A stretch of 33,784 nucleotides of DNA from Terriglobales bacterium (GTDB taxonomy: Bacteria; Acidobacteriota; Terriglobia; Terriglobales; Acidobacteriaceae): assembly GCA_035487355.1 (NCBI GenBank), contig DATHMF010000063.1:1-33784 (forward strand), written 5' to 3'. The notes beneath the pieces were generated by a model. That model ran no database searches. It was not told the DNA's origin and saw nothing but the letters and a program-made list of their open reading frames with translations. The translations under genes were made by a program, and so were the position numbers. This document shows positions 9,608 through 17,552 of the stretch, piece by piece. How positions within the stretch are numbered: the stretch's first letter is position 1; each line of letters begins with the position of its first letter.

Positions 9608-11374
9608 TCATTTTCCAGCGGGAGCCTCAGGCGGAGGAGTGTTCTGCTGAGGGGTGGCTTCGGCAGGCAGTTTGATCAGGAATGTTGCGCCGCCGTTGGC
9701 GTTGTTTTCGCATTCGATCTTGCCCCCGTGATCCTGCACGATGCCATAACAGGCGCTGAGACCTAATCCACTCCCTTTTCCGATGGGTTTGGTAGTGTAG
9801 AAAGGATCGAAGATCTTCTGCGGCTCCTTGATCCCCACACCAGTATCGGAGAACTGGATCAGCACCCAGGCATTTTCACTGTTGGTAGTTATGGTCAGCA
9901 GACCTCCACCGACTTCCTGCAAGGCATCGGCGGCATTGTTGATCATGTGCAGGAACACCTGCAATAGCTGGTTTGAATCTCCGCGTATACGCGGCAGTTC
10001 AGGCTCGAGTTTGACTTTGAGCTTGATTCTCTTGCCGCTGAGATCGGGCTCGCGCAATTGCAGGGCATTATTCAGAAGCGCATTGACGTGCACCGAGGTC
10101 TTCTCAGCCGGGCTTTGCTGGGCAAAGTTCAGCAGGTTTTCCACCAACCGTTTGGTGCGGCGGGCTTGCTGGCCAATCTTTTGCACCTGCGAACGCGGCT
10201 CTTCGCTCAGTGATGCATCGGCTTCGAGCAGATCGGAGTAGCCCAGAATTGCGGTCAGCGGATTGTTGATCTCGTGGGCCGCTCCTGCCACCAACTGGCC
10301 CAGGGCCGCCATCTTTTCGGAGCTGACCATACGATCTTGCAACCGCTTTTCGTGAGTAATGGTTTGCTGCGATTCGCGCAAAAGCCGGGTCAGCTCGGCG
10401 TTCAACAACATCTGCCGGAACATGACCACCAAGGTCAAGACAACGATGGCGCCAAAGGCGACCTGCAATCGAAAAATAGTGACGGGATAGGGCGCGCGGC
10501 TGAAGAAGATGATCCACAGCGCCATACAAGGCATGGAAATCAGCGCCAGCAAAGCAAAGCGTGCCGGCCAAACGCTGTGCACCCCCATGACCGATTCTTC
10601 CAGGCTGCGGTAAGGAGAAGCGGCTCCTTCCAATCCAATGCCGGCAAAGACCAGCATGGCGGCGACGATCAACACATCCGGGACGCTGCCGGCTTGGTAT
10701 GGGCGATGTATGGCATGCCAATCCATGAACAAAGAGCCGAATGTATACAGGGTCGCCGATAGAAAAATGCCACCGTAGATTTTCTTGCACTCTCTTGCTG
10801 AACGGAGGAAAAGTATCCCGGCACCCGTGGCGAGAGCAGCATTTTCCACGAAATAGAGCACGTTGAAGTAAAAGCCGGAGAGCTGAGGGACGGAAATCAT
10901 CCCCAACTGCCAGGGCGTAATCATGAAGAGGTAGAGGTAAATCCACCAGAGGAGAAGCATGACGGCATCGAGAAAATCCATGCGCAGTTTGTGTTCACTC
11001 TGGCGATACTGGGGCCGCAGGGCCAGGGCCGCCATAAGAGGGATGACGTGGAGGAAAAGAAATATGTGGCTGAGAGAATACTCCGAGGAAGAATTTCTTA
11101 ATAGAACCTCATACCATATCCGCCACGCATGTGGAACAGACCAGAGCATCGCGCCCAAAGTCATGAGTCCCCAAAATGCCCGTTCCCGGCCGCGCGCGGC
11201 AAATAGATGCCCTCCCAAGGTAAAGATCGCGATCAGCGAGAGAAGAAATCGCGTGATGTCTGCCAAGGCAGTGAGCGCGGGCCCAGGCTTCACCAAAAGG
11301 GCAATCAGGATATAAACAGCCAGAAACAAAGCTGCTGCGGTGTACCACCATGCCCTTTTGCGGTCTATGTTCAT
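9608..11374 (-). CDS. Polytopic membrane sensor histidine kinase
   Basis: The 588-residue protein has about ten hydrophobic segments over residues 10-320, a short coiled linker (about 322-350), then a complete kinase core. The H box is AAHEINNPLTAILGY with phospho-acceptor H367; the N box is HMINNAADAL (about 477-486); the G1 box is FSDTGVGI (509-515); the F box is FDPFYTTKP; the G2 box is GKGSGLGLS (532-540). Thus it should autophosphorylate in response to a signal sensed by the membrane portion, which resembles no sensor domain I recognise. No response regulator is adjacent, so it is an orphan. A Pro/Ala-rich tail follows the ATPase domain. A striking nested palindrome lies 32-79 nt upstream of the ATG. 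No Shine-Dalgarno is evident. Confidence 0.92.
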   Translation of the reverse strand: MNIDRKRAWWYTAAALFLAVYILIALLVKPGPALTALADITRFLLSLIAIFTLGGHLFAARGRERAFWGLMTLGAMLWSVPHAWRIWYEVLLRNSSSEYSLSHIFLFLHVIPLMAALALRPQYRQSEHKLRMDFLDAVMLLLWWIYLYLFMITPWQLGMISVPQLSGFYFNVLYFVENAALATGAGILFLRSARECKKIYGGIFLSATLYTFGSLFMDWHAIHRPYQAGSVPDVLIVAAMLVFAGIGLEGAASPYRSLEESVMGVHSVWPARFALLALISMPCMALWIIFFSRAPYPVTIFRLQVAFGAIVVLTLVVMFRQMLLNAELTRLLRESQQTITHEKRLQDRMVSSEKMAALGQLVAGAAHEINNPLTAILGYSDLLEADASLSEEPRSQVQKIGQQARRTKRLVENLLNFAQQSPAEKTSVHVNALLNNALQLREPDLSGKRIKLKVKLEPELPRIRGDSNQLLQVFLHMINNAADALQEVGGGLLTITTNSENAWVLIQFSDTGVGIKEPQKIFDPFYTTKPIGKGSGLGLSACYGIVQDHGGKIECENNANGGATFLIKLPAEATPQQNTPPPEAPAGK

Positions 11375-11405
11375 GTGAAATTGAGGGATTGAGAATTGTA
11401 CAGAA

Positions 11406-11453
11406 ATATTCCAAAAATCAGATAATTACTTAAGTAATTTCATTTTGGAATAT
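11406..11453. promoter_or_regulatory. Nested palindrome upstream of the histidine kinase gene
   Basis: Perfect 11-bp arms ATATTCCAAAA (11406-11416) and TTTTGGAATAT (11443-11453) enclose a perfect 16-bp palindrome AATTACTTAAGTAATT (11424-11439). The inner palindrome is offset 2 nt from the centre of the outer arms. The position, shortly upstream of ATG 11374 (-), suits a regulator operator. No binding protein can be named. Confidence 0.55.
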
Positions 11454-11482
11454 GAACCAAAATGGCACGGATTGGAGGATTT

Positions 11483-11514
11483 CACCACGGAGGCACAGAG
11501 ACACAGAGAAAAAC
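11483..11514. repeat. Dispersed intergenic repeat (CACGGAGGCACAGAG type)
   Basis: CACCACGGAGGCACAGAG is followed by ACACAGAGAAAAAC in the histidine kinase-mutS2 gap. Its rhythm (ACCAC, then AG plus ACA units) matches the repeats near 9524 and 32040. The rest of this 294-nt gap holds a weak CAGAGC/GCTCTG stem (11576-11605) and no gene. Confidence 0.6.
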
Positions 11515-11668
11515 AAACAGTCAAAATCTAACCGACTATGGTGCACGATAGTTGGCTTCCACTACCCTAATTTTTCAGAGCAGGGTATGAGGCACGGTAG
11601 CTCTGTCTTAATTTCTAAACGTTGCGGTGTACCATTGAGACGAGTAAAAGAATTGACGCAAGGAACCT

Positions 11669-14110
11669 GTGGCTGAAAATCCTAATCCAATGACCTTTTC
11701 CAGCGGACGTGTGCTTGAGTTCGAGGCGCTGCGCGAGCTGTTGAATGCCTATTCTGTTTCGGACCTGGGCAAGGCCAAGGTTGCCGCGCTCCAGCCGGTC
11801 TGCGATCGCGCCTGGATAGCCGGCCAACATCAGCTCGTAATCGAGGTATTGCAATTCCTGCGTGGCGGCGGACGATTTGATTTTTCCGGATTGCTCAGCC
11901 CGACGAGTCTGCTGGAAAAAGCCCACATTGCCGGCGTGGCCCTGGAAACGACGGAAATCCGCAACCTGATTGTTCTGATTGACCGGGCGGCGCAGTGGCG
12001 CGAGGTCATACTGCGCCCGCCCACTGCGATGAAGCTGGAATGGGCGGCCGTCGCCCAGCTGTCCTCAGGCATTGCGGATTTTACCGGCCTGCTTCGCAAC
12101 TTCCGCAACAAAATCCTGCCCGATGGCACGCTCGATGACCGCGCTTCGCCAGAGCTCGGACGCATTCGCCGGGAGATTGAGAAACAAAGACGCTCGATTC
12201 AGGAATCCCTGCGCGGCTACCTGCGGAGGCTCTCGGAGGGCGGCGCGGTACAGGAGGAGCTGATAACGATTCGGGGGGAACGATTCGTGATCCCCGTGAA
12301 AGTAGAGCAGAAGCGCCGGATCAACGGCGTGATTCACGGCGCCAGCTCCAGCGGGCAAACGGTCTTTGTTGAGCCGCTCGAAACCATTGAGCAGAACAAC
12401 GAGTTGGTGCGTCTGCTGGAGGAGGAACTGTCTGAGATCCACCGCATTCTGGCGGAGATGACCGAACAGATCGGGCAGCGCGCTGCTGAAATCGCAGCGG
12501 CCGCGTCAGTTCTGGCCGAACTCGAACTGCAGTTCACCAAGGCCCGCTTTGCGCAGGACTACGAATGCGTTGTGCCCACCCTGGTGGAACGCGGCGTCTT
12601 TCTGGAAGGGGCGCGGCATCCGTTGCTGGAGCGCAATCTAAAACTGAGAAACAATTCGGTTGTGCCTTTGAACCTGGAGCTCACTGACAGCGCGCGCCAG
12701 ATTGTCATCACCGGGCCAAATACCGGCGGCAAGACGGTTGGGCTGAAGACGGTTGGACTGCTTGCCCTGATGTGCCAATCGGGTATGCCGGTTCCAGCCA
12801 TGCGCGCACAATTGCCGATTTTCGATTCTGTCCTAGCCGATATTGGCGATTACCAATCCATCGAGCAAAATCTTTCAACCTTCTCGGCCCACGTTACCAA
12901 CATTGACTTGCTCTCGCGCACAGCGACGGCGCAATCGCTGGTTCTGCTGGATGAACTGGGCTCGGCGACCGATCCGGAAGAGGGCGCTGCACTGGCTGTG
13001 GCCATTGCCCAGCATTTTCTGGAGTTGGGAAGCACGAGCATCATCTCCACGCATCACACGTCGTTGAAAGTTTATGGCGCCAATACGCCCGGCGTAGTCA
13101 ACGCCGCTGTGGGATTCGATGAGCGTACGTTGCAACCAACCTATCACCTGCGCATAGGTGTGCCCGGTGCTTCTGCCGGCATTAACATCGCCGGACGCCT
13201 GGGATTGAATCCGGCAATTATCGCGGCGGCACGGGCCCGGCTGAATACCCAGACGGAAGACATCGCCCACTTCCTCGATCAACTGCACTCGGGCTTGCGT
13301 GACCTGGAAGCCGAACGGGCGCAATTGCGCTCGCGCGAACAAGAGGTCGCGCGCGAACGCGACCGTCTGGAGCGTGACGGATTGCGCGAGCAACGCGCCA
13401 AAATACAGGAGATGGAAAAGAAGCTGGAATCTGTGCTGCGTGATTTTGAGTACCGTGCTCGCGAGGTTGTCAGTGCGGTGCAAGACCGCGCCGCCGCGCA
13501 GAAGCTTTCCAAGGAATCGGAGCGGCGCATTGCCAAACTGCGCCGCGAATTCAAAGAGCAATTTGATTCAACCGTGGTGGCGCATAGGACCGGGGCCGAT
13601 GCCGGCGATCCTAACTCGCAGCCTGGGTTGGTGCATCAGGTGAGTGAGGGCGATACGGTAAAACTGAAATCGCTGGGCAGGGCCGGCGTCATCAAGCGGC
13701 GTGTGGATGACCACACCTTCGAGGTGGAGGTCGGGGCCATGAAGATGAAAGTCCCACGTGAAGACATTGCCGAAGTCCTGAGCCGAACAGGAGATAACCC
13801 GCTACAGGCGGCGCGCAGCCGGAGAGGGATATCCGTTCAAGTCGCGCAAGACGAAGAAGAATCGGCAGCTTCGGAGATCAATGTCATCGGTGAAAATGTG
13901 GAAGAAGCCACCCGGCGCGTAGAAAAATTCGTGGATCGCGCCTTTCTCGCCGGCCTGCCGCGGGTGCGCATTGTGCACGGCAGCGGCATGGGCATCCTAC
14001 GCAAAGCCTTGCGCCAATATTTGCAGAAGCATCCGCATGTCACCTCGGTCATCGAGCCTGCGCAGAAAGAAGGTGGAGCGGGAGCGACGGTCGTGGAGTT
14101 AAGGGTGTGA
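11669..14110 (+). CDS. mutS2: MutS2 family DNA/ribosome-acting ATPase with Smr domain
   Basis: The 813-residue protein is MutS2: clamp and lever helices lacking the MutS mismatch-binding domain, then an ABC-type ATPase with Walker A GPNTGGKT (349-356), Walker B LVLLDELGSATDP (424-436) and the STHHTSLK switch (460-467), a long coiled coil (about 510-625), a beta-rich linker and a C-terminal Smr domain (about 736-813). MutS2 is tied to suppression of homologous recombination and, in Bacillus, to rescue of collided ribosomes. The Smr domain keeps HGSGMGILR (normally HGKGTGALR), but its N-terminal LDLRG motif reads INVIG, so nuclease activity may be altered. The start is GTG 11669, supported by AAGGA at 11660-11664. 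The membrane-cassette genes follow on the same strand. Confidence 0.95.
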   Translation: MAENPNPMTFSSGRVLEFEALRELLNAYSVSDLGKAKVAALQPVCDRAWIAGQHQLVIEVLQFLRGGGRFDFSGLLSPTSLLEKAHIAGVALETTEIRNLIVLIDRAAQWREVILRPPTAMKLEWAAVAQLSSGIADFTGLLRNFRNKILPDGTLDDRASPELGRIRREIEKQRRSIQESLRGYLRRLSEGGAVQEELITIRGERFVIPVKVEQKRRINGVIHGASSSGQTVFVEPLETIEQNNELVRLLEEELSEIHRILAEMTEQIGQRAAEIAAAASVLAELELQFTKARFAQDYECVVPTLVERGVFLEGARHPLLERNLKLRNNSVVPLNLELTDSARQIVITGPNTGGKTVGLKTVGLLALMCQSGMPVPAMRAQLPIFDSVLADIGDYQSIEQNLSTFSAHVTNIDLLSRTATAQSLVLLDELGSATDPEEGAALAVAIAQHFLELGSTSIISTHHTSLKVYGANTPGVVNAAVGFDERTLQPTYHLRIGVPGASAGINIAGRLGLNPAIIAAARARLNTQTEDIAHFLDQLHSGLRDLEAERAQLRSREQEVARERDRLERDGLREQRAKIQEMEKKLESVLRDFEYRAREVVSAVQDRAAAQKLSKESERRIAKLRREFKEQFDSTVVAHRTGADAGDPNSQPGLVHQVSEGDTVKLKSLGRAGVIKRRVDDHTFEVEVGAMKMKVPREDIAEVLSRTGDNPLQAARSRRGISVQVAQDEEESAASEINVIGENVEEATRRVEKFVDRAFLAGLPRVRIVHGSGMGILRKALRQYLQKHPHVTSVIEPAQKEGGAGATVVELRV

Positions 14111-14216
14111 AGCGTATGACAGCTCTCAAAGCTGAAAGTGATAAGATTTCCCGATCAGGTCGGGCTCTGCAGTTTGGACTGCGACTGACCTAAGATTGCC
14201 TCAACACACGGTTTGG

Positions 14217-14717
14217 ATGAAGACATCTTTGGAACAGGAATACGGGGGAAGGTCCAAGCCATACCATTTGTGGGCGCCCCCGCTACTTGCGTTTGCCGGG
14301 CTTGCGCTGCTGCTGGCCCTGGGCAGAAATAGCTGGGTGTATTCCCTGCCTTATGGTCAAAATAATTCCCAGGTGCTTTCGATAAAAACCAGTCTGCTGC
14401 GAGGAACAGCGGAGGTCCCAAAAAGTTTTTATTTGGGCACAACCCTGAACGCGGGGGGCTGGCTGGGAAGCGTGGACCCTTCGATTCAGCCGCAAAATAT
14501 TACTCTTTACCTGGACGGACGACCCGTAGCTGAAACTAGCGTCTTTTATCCCGCTCGGGTGAGTTCGAATGGCCAGAGCGTCACAATCAAGCGTTGGGAA
14601 GTTGCTTTTTTTGTGAAGGACACGCCGCCAGGCGAGCATATCCTGGGACTCGAGGCGGCAGCGCAAGGCCGCGAGCCAATCGCCCTTGCACAAACCTCGA
14701 TTCTGGTTCTGCGATAA
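14217..14717 (+). CDS. Cassette copy 1: small membrane-anchored Ig-like protein
   Basis: I do not recognise a named family. The 166-residue product has a short charged N-terminus, one membrane segment (LWAPPLLAFAGLALLLALG, about 18-36) and an exported remainder rich in beta-strand patterns: NITLYLDGRPVAETSVF, IKRWEVAFFVKDTPPGEHIL and a closing SILVLR. That 'strand, DGRPVAE, PPGEH' pattern resembles small bacterial Ig-like domains (Big_7-like), an inference only. Two paralogs follow at 17034 and 19802, each also placed directly before a large membrane protein. ATG 14217 is chosen over the in-frame TTG at 14196 because it aligns with the N-terminus of copy 2. The large partner begins 14 nt after the stop, implying co-transcription. 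Confidence 0.75.
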   Translation: MKTSLEQEYGGRSKPYHLWAPPLLAFAGLALLLALGRNSWVYSLPYGQNNSQVLSIKTSLLRGTAEVPKSFYLGTTLNAGGWLGSVDPSIQPQNITLYLDGRPVAETSVFYPARVSSNGQSVTIKRWEVAFFVKDTPPGEHILGLEAAAQGREPIALAQTSILVLR

Positions 14718-14731
14718 CTCTGTCATGCTCC

Positions 14732-16870
14732 ATGCTGGTTGAACAACAATTCGAAGAAATTGACGAGCACAAGGATTCAAGAAAAACAGCAAGCTCCCGT
14801 TCGCAGTCGTTTTGCCGTCACGCTGCGAAACGGCTGGCGCATTTGTTGCTGGCCCACGCCGATTTTTTCGTCATGCTGCTGATCCTGGGGTTGCTGACGC
14901 GATTTTGTTTATTGGCGCAGCCTCCCATTCCCATCCAGACCATCAATTTTTTTGACACTTCCTGGCAATTGGACCTGGTGGCCAAAGCCCACCAGGGAGT
15001 CTGGCTTGGCAGGGACGCAATTTTCACCTACGGCCCGCTCTTTCAAAAGCTCCTGAGCTGGGCGCCTTTGCGGCAGGGGATGAGCCTGGGGTCCTTTTAT
15101 TCATATCTCTGGATGTTTCACTATTGGTCTATTACCCTGTGCATTTATTTTACCGGGGCTTTTTTACTACGCGGACAACCGTCTTGGGTACGAGTGTTCT
15201 ACCTGCTTCTCTTAGTCATCTTCTGGGTCCCGGTCAACTGGATTCTCTTTGATATCAAACTCCTTCTCCCCTTGTGCTGCTTTGCAATTTTTTTGCGTAT
15301 GCTCCCGGCTGCAACCCAAGGAAACTGGGGTCTGTGCTGGCGTGCAGGAACTGCGGCCACACTCATGGCCATTGCTTTCCTCATATCGGGCGATGCCGGC
15401 GCATATTGCGTGGCCGCTTTTGGCATTGTTGTGTGCACATCTTTGCTCTACGAGCACGATCTTGCAAGTCTGGCCGGAATGGCAAAATATGCTGCCCTGA
15501 CAGGCATATTTTTTTTCGGTTGGGTCCTTACAATCAACGCAGCCTTGGGCAAACTTTTGGATTTCCGCTTTTGGAAGTCAACCTACGAAGTTGTAACCCA
15601 GTACCGCTGGTCGCAAGCTGTGCGCATGCTTCCCGAAATGACTTCTATCTTCTGGTGGGCCTTGATTTTGAACCTGCTGGTCTTTCTCTGGCAGTGGATC
15701 GTCCAGAGCCGAACACCCTCGGTTCCGGCACGCGCCCGGCCGGCCTGGCTAGCCATGTTATGTTTCGGGCTGGTTACTTTGCAGTCGCTGATTGTTTCTT
15801 CTGAACATTTTCACGTAGCCATAAGTCTGTTTCCCTGGATTGCGCTCTCGGGTGCATTACTGCTGGGCGCAACCGAACTCAGGATTTCTGCAGTGCGGCT
15901 CATGCTTTCTTTTTCGGTCATTCTGGTTATCACGGGAGTTTTCAGCGGCCCTTATTCTCTTTTTCATTCTCAGGCGCTCTTTCAGCGCCGGCCTGCTCTG
16001 ACGGGCCGCAATGTCTGCCCCGAGGGACAGTATGAAATCGACGACGTTTGTCTTGAAGCTGCCGACTTTTCCAAACTCAAAACAGTGGGTGATTTCTTGA
16101 AGCAACATACCGCTGCTTCAGACTCTATTGGGGTTTTTCCATTCGAGAACGTTTATGGCTTCGTCCCCAGGCGCCGTGTCGCGGGAACAGTGCTGCAGGA
16201 TTATGTGATCGCGGGGGACTACTTAACCCAGCGGCAGGTGCAATCTCTGGAAGAAGCCTCACCAGCCTGGACGGTATACTCCGTGGAGCCCTTGCAAACT
16301 TTTGGCGTCGATGGCATCCCCAACTTCACCCGCACTCCTTCTGTCTGGTTGTATTGGCAGCGGTGGTACAAACACGAATTCGATGCGCAACCTGGGCTCA
16401 TGCTTTTGCACCGCGATGAAGAGCGTGGTCGCCACTGGAAGATGACCTCCACGTCCGTTCTTGCTCGGCCTGTGCAAAGCAGGCGAACAAGCGAGGAAAT
16501 TGCCTTACCTGTAACTCCCCTGGGAAATGACTGGGACTTCATCAAGATCAATCTCCGAGCGGAGTATCCCGTATGGTGGAAGCTCCTCAAGCCTTCGATT
16601 TTCGTGGTGTGGCTGCACTTCGATCGTGGGCCAGACAGATCGGTGCCCGCGATCGTGCAGCCCGACCATCCCTATGACATATGGATCTACCCCTGGGAGC
16701 AGGCTGAGCTGGCGAATTATTTCTCGCCCAATGTCCAGGAATGGCGTGTTGCATCGAGGCCGCGCCTGCAAAGCCTCTCTTTGCAGTGTATGCCCATAGA
16801 CTGGCTTTCGGTTACGCCCTCCCGGATTACCATAGGCGAGGTGCAGACGGTAAAGCTGTCGGAGCAATGA
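14732..16870 (+). CDS. Cassette copy 1: large polytopic membrane protein, GT-C-like
   Basis: The frame is open from 14594, but ATG 14732 is preferred: it follows the small gene without overlap and matches the paralogs in length (712, 710 and 704 residues). About ten membrane helices occupy residues 38-465. The first exterior loop carries FFDTSWQLDLVAKA (D75, D81) and WLGRDAIFTYGPLFQ, conserved in all three copies; acidic residues in the first exterior loop followed by a YGPL-type motif are what GT-C glycosyltransferases show, so a lipid-linked sugar transferase role is plausible but unproven. The exterior C-terminal part has a conserved cysteine pair (CPEGQYEIDDVCL), PFENVYGFVPRRRVAG, NFTRTPSVWLYW and HPYDIWIYPWEQAELANYF. 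Functional partner is inferred to be the small protein just upstream. Confidence 0.75.
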   Translation: MLVEQQFEEIDEHKDSRKTASSRSQSFCRHAAKRLAHLLLAHADFFVMLLILGLLTRFCLLAQPPIPIQTINFFDTSWQLDLVAKAHQGVWLGRDAIFTYGPLFQKLLSWAPLRQGMSLGSFYSYLWMFHYWSITLCIYFTGAFLLRGQPSWVRVFYLLLLVIFWVPVNWILFDIKLLLPLCCFAIFLRMLPAATQGNWGLCWRAGTAATLMAIAFLISGDAGAYCVAAFGIVVCTSLLYEHDLASLAGMAKYAALTGIFFFGWVLTINAALGKLLDFRFWKSTYEVVTQYRWSQAVRMLPEMTSIFWWALILNLLVFLWQWIVQSRTPSVPARARPAWLAMLCFGLVTLQSLIVSSEHFHVAISLFPWIALSGALLLGATELRISAVRLMLSFSVILVITGVFSGPYSLFHSQALFQRRPALTGRNVCPEGQYEIDDVCLEAADFSKLKTVGDFLKQHTAASDSIGVFPFENVYGFVPRRRVAGTVLQDYVIAGDYLTQRQVQSLEEASPAWTVYSVEPLQTFGVDGIPNFTRTPSVWLYWQRWYKHEFDAQPGLMLLHRDEERGRHWKMTSTSVLARPVQSRRTSEEIALPVTPLGNDWDFIKINLRAEYPVWWKLLKPSIFVVWLHFDRGPDRSVPAIVQPDHPYDIWIYPWEQAELANYFSPNVQEWRVASRPRLQSLSLQCMPIDWLSVTPSRITIGEVQTVKLSEQ

Positions 16871-16995
16871 AATTTACTGGAGAGCCGGAATTCCAACAGA
16901 TTTTGCGGCGAGGACAGTGTGACCACAGTTTCGCAACGGCGGAACGAAGTCGTGCTATCGTGTTCTCTTGAGTGAAAAGTTATATCGTATCGGGA

Positions 16996-17022
16996 TTCAA
17001 ACAACCCCAAAAACGATACAAT
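16996..17022 (+). promoter_or_regulatory. Possible promoter of cassette copy 2 (near-leaderless)
   Basis: TTCAAA (16996-17001) and TACAAT (17017-17022) are separated by 15 nt, slightly short for sigma-70. Transcription would begin about 17029-17031, only a few bases before ATG 17034, which lacks a Shine-Dalgarno. The element fits a leaderless message but is weak evidence alone. Confidence 0.3.
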
Positions 17023-17033
17023 CCAATACCTAA

Positions 17034-17540
17034 ATGACATCAGGAATCGAGACCGCTGCCGGGCATGGCCGCAACTCAAAACTACATCAATTGTGGCTTG
17101 CGCCTCTTCTGGCTTTTGCTGGTCTTGCCATTCTCCTTTTCTTTGGCCACGAGAATTGGGTGTACACACTGCCCGCGTACGAACCTGATGTTCAGATGCT
17201 TATCGTGAACGGCAACCCACTCCATGGACAGATCCAGGTTCCGGTAGCGGCGAAACCCGGCGCTCATCTGAAAGTGACTGGATGGTTTGGCGAGCTCGCC
17301 CCGGCCTTCCAGTCTCAAAAAATTGTCGTTTACTTAGATGACCGGCCCATGGCCGAGACCAACCTGGCAGAATCGACTTTGCTCGGCGCCAACGGCGGCG
17401 GCACGCACATTAAGAATTGGCAGGTTGATTTTTTCATGAAAGATATCCCGCTGGGTGTGTATACCCTCACCGTGCAATCGGTTCCTGAGGGTCATGATCC
17501 TGTTATTGTCAGCCAAAGCGTCTTATCGGTTACTCCGTAG
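17034..17540 (+). CDS. Cassette copy 2: small membrane-anchored Ig-like protein
   Basis: This 168-residue protein is a clear paralog of the one at 14217. It shares the HQLWLAPLLAFAGLAIL membrane segment (about 19-36), the WVYTLP exit, KIVVYLDDRPMAETNL, IKNWQVDFFMKDIPLG and a final hydrophobic strand (SQSVLSVTP). Topology should be N-terminus inside, with about 130 residues outside. It differs from copy 1 mainly in the stretch right after the membrane segment. The large partner starts 12 nt downstream. A promoter may lie in the 163-nt gap before it, so each cassette could be its own transcription unit. Confidence 0.75.
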   Translation: MTSGIETAAGHGRNSKLHQLWLAPLLAFAGLAILLFFGHENWVYTLPAYEPDVQMLIVNGNPLHGQIQVPVAAKPGAHLKVTGWFGELAPAFQSQKIVVYLDDRPMAETNLAESTLLGANGGGTHIKNWQVDFFMKDIPLGVYTLTVQSVPEGHDPVIVSQSVLSVTP

Positions 17541-17552
17541 CCCTCCTGATCC

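Noticed and set aside
10104..10946. 280-codon minus-strand frame
   Set aside because: It is another frame of the histidine kinase gene and shows no domain.
12875..13561. 228-codon minus-strand frame
   Set aside because: It is antisense to the ATPase and coiled-coil part of mutS2.
14148..14170. CCCGA/TCGGG hairpin after mutS2 as terminator
   Set aside because: The stem is short and no T tract follows it.
14594..14731. Upstream extension of the first large cassette protein
   Set aside because: It overlaps the small gene in another frame, and the paralogs have no such extension.
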